Assembly (NCBI GenBank): GCA_033398695.1
Contig: CM065804.1
Coordinates: 53,289,501-53,353,500, forward strand
Direction: 5' to 3'
From: Orobanche coerulescens
Lineage: Eukaryota > Streptophyta > Magnoliopsida > Lamiales > Orobanchaceae
Length of the DNA: 64,000 nt
This document shows, one piece after another, positions 58,045-64,000 of this stretch; the stretch's first letter is position 1; each line of letters starts with the position of its first letter. The position numbers and the translations under genes are program-made. The notes beneath the pieces were generated by a model. The model worked only from the letters and a program-made list of their open reading frames with translations. It ran no database searches and was not told the DNA's origin.

Positions 58045-59622
58045 TTTGAGATATTTTGTTTACTGCAGAGAATAATTTAAGATTCATTACCGATTGTTTA
58101 ATTATGATCCGAGTAAAGATTTTAAGGAATTTCTTTATTCATAACTCGGCTTCCACTATTTTATCGGTATTTGCACACTCCCATGTGAAATCCAGAAGTC
58201 ACGGTTGACTTCTTAGTGGTGATCGAGTTCTTTACAAAGTTTAATAGAGGGCAACCCATATGGTTTCTATTCTATCATTATTTATAAAGTGGTGTCTAAC
58301 ACTAGCCCATCTAATAGATGATTCGATCTTCTTTTACCCCTAGTTCACTTGCCCTCAACCAATTCGGTTTCTATGGCTCGCTGAACTATCTAAGTTTAAA
58401 CTGTCAACTCCTATTAGTCTGACAATTGAATCTTACCCGGCAACCCATATGGTTTCTAGCGGCTTGATTTGTCACAAGCAAAGGCATCTAATGCACTCTA
58501 GGAATTTATCAACCTTCCTCAAAAATACTGCCCCGATATACTCGGAAGAATAATATTTGACAGAGGGTAGGAAAGCTCGTAACCTTTATAACTTAGTGTT
58601 TGAAAGTTGGAGTATTAACGCGATTATATGTTATACTTTGCACATTAATCCGTTTATAAGCGCGGTTTGTCGGTTTATTAGTTTGTCATACAATATGAAA
58701 ACATACACAACCTAAAACTAACAACATGCAGTTTATGGATCGTTCCTAGAACAAAAACATCGTAATCTAATTACATGTCCTCGGTCTTGAATCTTCGTCT
58801 TCTCGAGCGGATCTTCCTCCGGTCTTCGTCATTACATATAAATTTTACATTTTAAAAATTGCATCCTATACAAATTTTCTAGTAAAATAAATATGCTCAA
58901 AACGGCCTCTACAACCCAATCGAATAAAACAAATGATTCGAAACTAGGTCCATGAACTACATTCCCATTCAAAATTGATACAACAATCACATTAAATAAA
59001 TGGTAAAAATGATTAATCTAAATATTGATCTAATCAACAATAATTAATCCAACAATTAGAATTAATCCAATTAATTCACGTACCAGTTAATTTTAATTTG
59101 TTTCGGACAAAATAAATTTTTCATTAAATTAATTCCCTTAAAAATAAAATTACCATAATTATATTTCAGTCCAAATTAAATCCAATTTAATTTGTGGGAA
59201 ATTAATTACCGAACGAAATGTAAAAAACAAAGTCGAAAAACACACGGCCCGACCAAGTTGGGAGCTGCCCAGCACACTGCCCAACAAGCTGCCGAGCAGG
59301 GCTGGACCGCATGCCAGATTGCAATCCGCTGCTCGGGACCGCATGGCAGCGCCCGGTCAGCTCCAAGCTACCCGGTCCGTTCTCATTTTCAGCTCATTTT
59401 TTCGCCCCGATTCTAAAAATAATCTTTTTTAATCTTATATTACACATCTAAATCAGTTTTTCAAAAGCAAATAGATTTACATTGTAACATAAAATCATGA
59501 AAATTTAATTTTTAGACGAACAATTGACAATCAACAATTGAAACGATTATGATTCCAAATCATAAGAACATCCAAACAAGCATTCCAAATGCTAACTATC
59601 GTATATACGATCGTAAGTCCTC
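58045..59622 (-). other. Copia leader region
   Basis: No ORF with a known domain. Includes the repeated phrase GGCAACCCATATGGTTTCTA at about 58,250 and 58,440, and a GC-rich patch (59,245-59,370) in an AT-rich background. It lies between gag and the primer site on the minus strand, so it is most likely the 5' leader. Confidence 0.6.
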
Positions 59623-59772
59623 GCTCTGATACCACTTATGGGATTCATTGAATAAAAATGAGATACGCAGCGAAAAATAAACCGGTCCAACTAGATAAAA
59701 CTAAAACCCATAACGGATCGATCAAGCATCGTATAAACAAATATAAAATTGACGAAGATAAAATTTAACTGT
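59623..59772 (-). repeat. Primer site and LTR fragment of a second copia type
   Basis: GCTCTGATACCA at 59,623-59,634 is a perfect TGGTATCAGAGC on the minus strand. A likely LTR end starts at 59,639 (TGGGATTC, i.e. GAATCCCA on the minus strand) and about 130 bp survive before the gypsy LTR end. This terminus does not match the copia LTR at 44,796-45,686. Confidence 0.65.
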
Positions 59773-59854
59773 GGTAAATTGTGTCTAGCTTGGTGGGTCC
59801 CCTGTAGGGGTCAACGACACTGTAATATACCCTGAATATCTCGGGGGTGTTACA
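59773..59854 (+). repeat. Chromovirus 5' LTR, terminal fragment
   Basis: Matches the gypsy LTR 3' ends elsewhere (GTGGGTCCC...CACTGTAATAT...GGGGGTGTTACA). The left boundary is approximate. Confidence 0.75.
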
Positions 59855-60190
59855 AGGCGTAAGAAACAATCAGTCACAAACTGTCGAGCACATCCAATCA
59901 TACATGGACTATGAACGATTAACAATATGGCTCAAGATGGACATCACAGTACGCCCGATCCGGAAATGTGTCTGTGTACATGTCCTTCAGAAGGAAGTTA
60001 GTATCCAACAGACGCAACAAAGTGTTCAGATGCCTCAAAATTTTGGCCGCGGACGAGGTAGAGGACAATGGGACCGAAAGGGGACATCGAGTGCCGGATC
60101 TGTTCCCCCACGTCTTTATGAGATGAGGAGGACAGACGATCAGGACGCTCCTGTCGCATCAGGTACTGTCCAGATCCTTCCCAGCCAGTT
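59855..60190 (+). pseudogene. Chromovirus gag C-terminus
   Basis: Directly after the LTR end, one frame reads QGVRNNQSQTVEHIQSY and QNFGRGRGRGQWDRKGTSSAGSVPPRLYEMRRTDDQDAP, the basic RGRG tail and linker typical of Tekay-type gag ends. The first part of gag and the primer site are missing. It shifts frame at about 60,160 into protease. Confidence 0.82.
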
Positions 60191-61984
60191 AGCGTTTTAT
60201 TCGATACAGGAGCTACGCATTCTTTTATATCTTTATCTTGTGTAAATCGTTTAAATATTTTCGGTTTTCATACTTGTGAACCTTATGTTGTTGGTTTACC
60301 GAGTGGAGAAAGGATTTTTTGGAACTTAGAGACTAGAGATTTCCCTGTATCATTTGGGGGTAGGGAGTGGCTCTCAAATCTGATTGTGATAGAAATGCAA
60401 GGAGACGACCTGATACTCGGAGACGATTGGCTTAATTGATATGGAGCTATTGTAAACTTCCGAAGGAGGAATATTTCGCTGATCGTTGACGATGGCTCCG
60501 AAGTACTGTTTGAAGGATGGAAACCAAGAAGCTCAGGAAAGTTGATCAAAGCAATGAAAGCTATCAAATTGTTGAAACAGGGCTGTACCAGATACTGGTG
60601 TTATGCAATGAAGAGAAAAGACGAAATTTTGAAACTTTCATCCATTCCTGTTGTTAATGAATTTCCAGATGTATTTCCTGACGAGTTACCTGGACTACCT
60701 CCACAACGGGATGTGGAATTCACCATTGAGCTGGAACCCGGAGCTACCCCAATTTCTAAGGCGTCGTATCGTATGGCACCTACTGAGATGTATGAACTGA
60801 AAAAGCAGCTGGAGGAATTACTGGACAAAGGCTACATCCAGCCAAGCGTTTCGCCCTGGGGAGCACCAGTTCTTTTTGTCCGGAAGAAGCTGTGTATCGA
60901 CTATCGAGAGTTGAACAAGATGACGATTAAGAACAAGTATCCGTTGCCACGGATTGATGACCTGTTCGACCAGTTGCAAGGAGCAACAGTATTTTCTAAA
61001 ATCGATCTGAGATCAGGGTATCATCAGCTGAGGATTAAAGAATCTGATGTTCCGAAGTGAGCATTCAGAACTCGCTACGGACACTATGAGTTTGTAGTGA
61101 TGCCATTTGGTCTCACTAATGCACCTGTTGTATTCATGCAGTTGATGAACCGAGTGTTCATCGAATATTTGGATAAATTTGTGGTCGTGTTCATTGATGA
61201 CATTCTGGTGTATTCTAAGAACCCGGAAGAGCATGCACAACATTTGCGGATTGTATTAGGACTTTTGAGAAGCGAGCAATTGTACGCCAAACTTTCTAAG
61301 TGTGAATTCTGGCTAAAGGAAGAAATGTTCCTCGGCCATGTGGTGTCATCTAAAGGAGTCCGAGTAGATCCTCAGAAGATCGAAGCAATTATGGATTGGA
61401 AACCTCCAAAGAACGTGAAAGAAGTCTGAAGCTTCTTAGGACTTGCTGGATATTATCGTCGATTCGTGGAAGGGTTTTCTAAAATCTCCCGCCCACTTAC
61501 TCGACTCTTGCAGAAAACTCAAAAGTTTGAGTGGAATGAGTTGTGTCAGGTTAGCTTTGATGAATTGAAGAAGAGATTGACGACGGCACCGATTTTATCA
61601 CTTCCACAGGGAACTGGAGGATTTATAGTTTACAGTGATGCTTCGAACCAAGGGCTCAGATGCGTATTGATGCAGAATGATAAGGTGATCGCTTATGCGT
61701 CGCGACAGCTGAAACCTTATGAAGTGAATTACCCAACACATGATTTGGATCTAGCGGCAGTAGTTTTTGCTTTGAAGATTTGGAGGCATTACCTGTACGG
61801 GACTCACTGTCAGATCTTTACTTATCACAAGATTCTCAAATACATCTTCAGTCAGAAAGAGCTGAACATGCGGCAAAGAAGATGGTTAGAACTGATTAAG
61901 GACTACGACTTGGAGATTTTATATCATCCAGGTAAAGCGAATGTTGTGGCCGATGCACTCAGCCGCAAGCCTGTTTCTATTTAG
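60191..61984 (+). pseudogene. Chromovirus protease, reverse transcriptase and RNase H
   Basis: All in frame 2. Protease: VLFDTGATHSFIS (Asp at 60,203-60,205), GDDLILGDDWL, then TGA 60,437-60,439 (fits TGG). [32 protein letters not shown] (about five residues before LCID appear deleted), [16 protein letters not shown] 61,058-61,060, then [21 protein letters not shown] (catalytic FIDD), a TGA at 61,427-61,429 (fits CGA), [12 protein letters not shown]. RNase [43 protein letters not shown], and VVADALSRK. It ends at TAG 61,982-61,984. Confidence 0.92.
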
Positions 61985-63531
61985 ATGCTGGAGACTCTGA
62001 CCTGTCAACTTAGCCTTCAACGAGAGATGATTCGAGAAGGAATTGAAGTGTGGTTACAAAAGGTCCAAGGAAAACTGTGCGTGATGGAAATAACTTCATC
62101 ATTAACCGAAAAAATCAAATCTAGACAGACAGATGATCCTCTGATGATTCGGTTACGTGATGATGTGATCAAGGGGAAGGCCCCCGGATTCGTAATTCAT
62201 GATGATGGAGTTTTGAGATTTCAGAACCGACTCTGCGTTCCCGATGTCGATGTTCTGAAACAGACAATTATGAAGGAAGCTCACAGTTCGCCCTACTCTA
62301 TCCACCCGGGCACCAGTAAGATGTATAAGGACTTGAAACAGAATTTTTGGTGGGGCAAGATGAAGAAAGATGTAGCGGACTATGTTTCGAAATGCTTGAC
62401 TTGTCAGCAGGTTAAGATCGAACATCAACGACCTGCCGGAATGTTGAAGCCGCTCCCGATTCCTGAATGGAAGTGGGAGGATATATCAATGGACTTTATC
62501 ACTAGTATGCCGAGAACCAAGTCAGGAATGAACATGATTTGGGTGATAGTTGATCGTTTAACCAAATCAGCTCATTTTCTAGGCATTAAGGACACATGGG
62601 GACCAGAGAGGTTGACGCGAGTATTTATTTCGGAGATAGTTCGATTGCATGGTACGCGAAGACCATTGTTTCTGATAGAGACGGCCGTTTTGTGTCCCAC
62701 TTTTGGAAAGCAGTTCATAAGGCCTTGGGAACCGAATTGAACTTCAGCACAGCTTATCACCCATAGACTGATGGACAATCCGAGAGGACTATTCAAACGG
62801 TGGAAGCTATGCTGAGGGCTTGTGCCTTAGATTGGTCAACTGATTGGGAAGTTCATCTACCGTTAATTGAATTTACATATAACAATAGTTGGCATGCTTT
62901 CATTAAGATGGCACCATTCGAAGCATTATACGGGAGAAGATGTAGATCGACCCTATGTTGGGTTGATTCATCAGACTTAATCGGGACAGAACCAGAATTG
63001 ATCGTACTGACTCAAGAGAAAATAACCCTGATTCGTGAAAGGCTGTTGACCGCCCAGAGTCGCCAGAAATCTTACGCAGATATGCATCGTCGCCCATTGG
63101 AGTTTAGTGCTAGAGACCATGTACTTTTAAAGGTTTCTCCTACTCGGGGAATCTTCCGTTTTGGAAGAAAGGGAAAGCTGAGTCCGAGATATATCGGACC
63201 GTTCGAGATCCTTGAGAGAGTTGGAGAGTTGGCATACAGATTGGCATTGCCACGGTCATTGAGCCATGTTCATAACATATTCCACGTATCCCAGTTACGG
63301 AGGTATATACCCGATCCTAGTCATATCATTGATTTCGGCGAGATAGAAGTTGCTCAAGATGGGACGTTTGAAGAAAGACCGGTCAAGATACTCGAGAGTC
63401 GAGTTAAGCAGTTGAGGAACAAACCACTCGTTTTGGTCAAAGTTCAATGGTCACGCCACGGAGTGGAAGAAGCCACATGGGAAACGGAAGATGGTATGAA
63501 GTCCAGATATCCTGAATTATTTTCGTCTTGA
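61985..63531 (+). pseudogene. Chromovirus integrase with chromodomain
   Basis: Frame 2 to about 62,655: HHCC zinc region (HSSPYSIHPGTSKMY...KCLTCQQVK), then the core with MDFITSMP (first Asp). A frameshift near 62,655 moves to frame 1, where SDRDGRF (second Asp) and HP-TDGQSERT (Glu) are readable with TAG 62,764-62,766 in place of Gln. From 62,800 the frame is open to 63,531: GPF module (SPRYIGPFEILERVGELAYRL), then a chromodomain (63,330-63,531; RPVKILESRVKQLRNK, VKVQWSRHGVEEATWE). Chromodomains steer integration toward chromatin in this clade (family knowledge). Confidence 0.92.
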
Positions 63532-64000
63532 GTTTCGGGACGAAACTCCTTTTTAGTAGGAGAGTATGTAATATCCGGATTTATTACTGTATATTTCATA
63601 TGTATTCAAACCCTGTATTATTCGGATTTGTGGTTTTGATTATTGGAGTATGATATTTCTTGCATTGGCATCCCTGTACTTAAGTATAACAACATGCAAA
63701 TTTTCTCATGCAAACTCGTGATGGCGCACGCTAAGAATGTAGCATAACGCGCACTATCGGCTATTACTAGTGCACGCTACGTATGAAGGAGTTGCGTGCG
63801 CTAGACACTGAATTATTGAGGTAGGTGGCTAGCACATGCGCCAGCCGGGACATGGGTCCGGGTAAGATTCCCGCGGACGAACTCTTATTAGCGCGCGCTA
63901 AGGAATGCTTAGTAGCGTGCGCTAATTAGCTAAAGTGCAGAATATTATAAATGAGACAACCACCCGTTTTGGCTTACATTTCCTTCGTCCATTCTTCATT
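63532..64000 (+). repeat. Chromovirus polypurine tract and 3' LTR start
   Basis: After the pol stop, TTTTTAGTAGGAGAGTA precedes the LTR start TGTAATATCCGG at 63,567. 63,719-63,930 has six sites of the TAGCGCGCGCTA type (63,722, 63,746, 63,767, about 63,795, 63,888, 63,913). A TATA-like TATTATAAATG follows at about 63,943. The window ends within the LTR. Confidence 0.88.

Larger units (their letters stand above)
44796..59772 (-). mobile_element. Minus-strand copia element split by Sire-3; ends do not match
   Basis: On the minus strand: primer site and LTR fragment (59,623-59,772), long leader, gag, protease, integrase, then after Sire-3 RT, RNase H, polypurine tract and a complete 3' LTR (44,796-45,686). 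Gene order and RT type are Ty1/copia, but gag, integrase and RT differ from the Sireviruses. The 3' LTR has TGTTAGG...CCTAACA termini, while the LTR fragment at the right end has a TGGGATTC-type terminus. Left flank bases ATAAG have no visible partner. Confidence 0.75.
59773..64000 (+). mobile_element. Chromovirus (Tekay/Del-like gypsy) element, broken and cut by the window edge
   Basis: LTR 3' end (59,773-59,854), gag C-terminus, protease, RT, RNase H, integrase and chromodomain in gypsy order, then the polypurine tract and 3' LTR from 63,567. RT precedes integrase, and the chromodomain at the end of integrase defines chromoviruses. The left LTR boundary is not exact. The primer site and most of gag are absent. 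Confidence 0.9.

Noticed and set aside
59192..59416. 74-codon ORF in a GC-rich patch
   Set aside because: It lies in the copia leader, has no motif, and overlaps a minus-strand ORF of similar quality.

Overview
This window reads as plant repeat-rich (heterochromatin-like) DNA. I found no host protein-coding gene, tRNA, rRNA or CRISPR array. Nearly everything is LTR retrotransposon: three Sirevirus-type Ty1/copia elements, a second kind of copia element, at least five chromovirus-like Ty3/gypsy LTRs, and one Athila/Tat-clade gypsy derivative. Plant origin is indicated by the Athila-type gag and protease, the Sirevirus polypurine-tract pattern, the chromodomain integrase, and tRNA-Met-type primer sites (TGGTATCAGAGC variants). 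The species cannot be named.

Layout. 1-11,527: a Sirevirus (Sire-1) in a head-to-tail array that shares LTRs; one full internal region (gag, pol, then a long extra ORF) lies between LTRs at 276-1,409 and 10,363-11,527. 11,528-30,519: fragments of plus-strand gypsy LTRs, into which a minus-strand gypsy element (13,493-29,643, target duplication GTGGC) inserted; that element carries a 5'-truncated Sirevirus (Sire-2, 18,839-27,085). 30,520-32,459: unclassified DNA with a tandem array of about 155-180-bp units that flips orientation midway. 32,460-44,238: a minus-strand gypsy LTR fragment invaded by a plus-strand gypsy LTR, which is itself invaded by an Athila-like element (33,754-42,144, target duplication ATGTT). 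44,244-44,795: primer site and gag start of that plus-strand gypsy. 44,796-59,772: a minus-strand copia element split by a third Sirevirus (Sire-3, 47,155-55,731). 59,773-64,000: a chromovirus with gag end, protease, RT, RNase H, integrase and chromodomain, and the start of its 3' LTR. The deepest nest is five layers.

How the parts work together. In these families gag forms the particle and protease, RT/RNase H and integrase carry out replication. All pol reading frames here are broken, so no element looks autonomous. The breaks are dominated by nonsense codons explainable by C-to-T or G-to-A transitions.

The most interesting pattern is regulatory. The Sireviruses and the Athila-like element each have an extra ORF downstream of pol, preceded by what looks like its own promoter (TATA-like box 119-146 bp upstream in the Sireviruses; a U3-like palindrome cluster plus splice sites in the Athila element). 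Separately, several unrelated LTR families carry arrays of different, perfectly self-complementary 12-14-bp motifs, mostly just upstream of the LTR TATA box.
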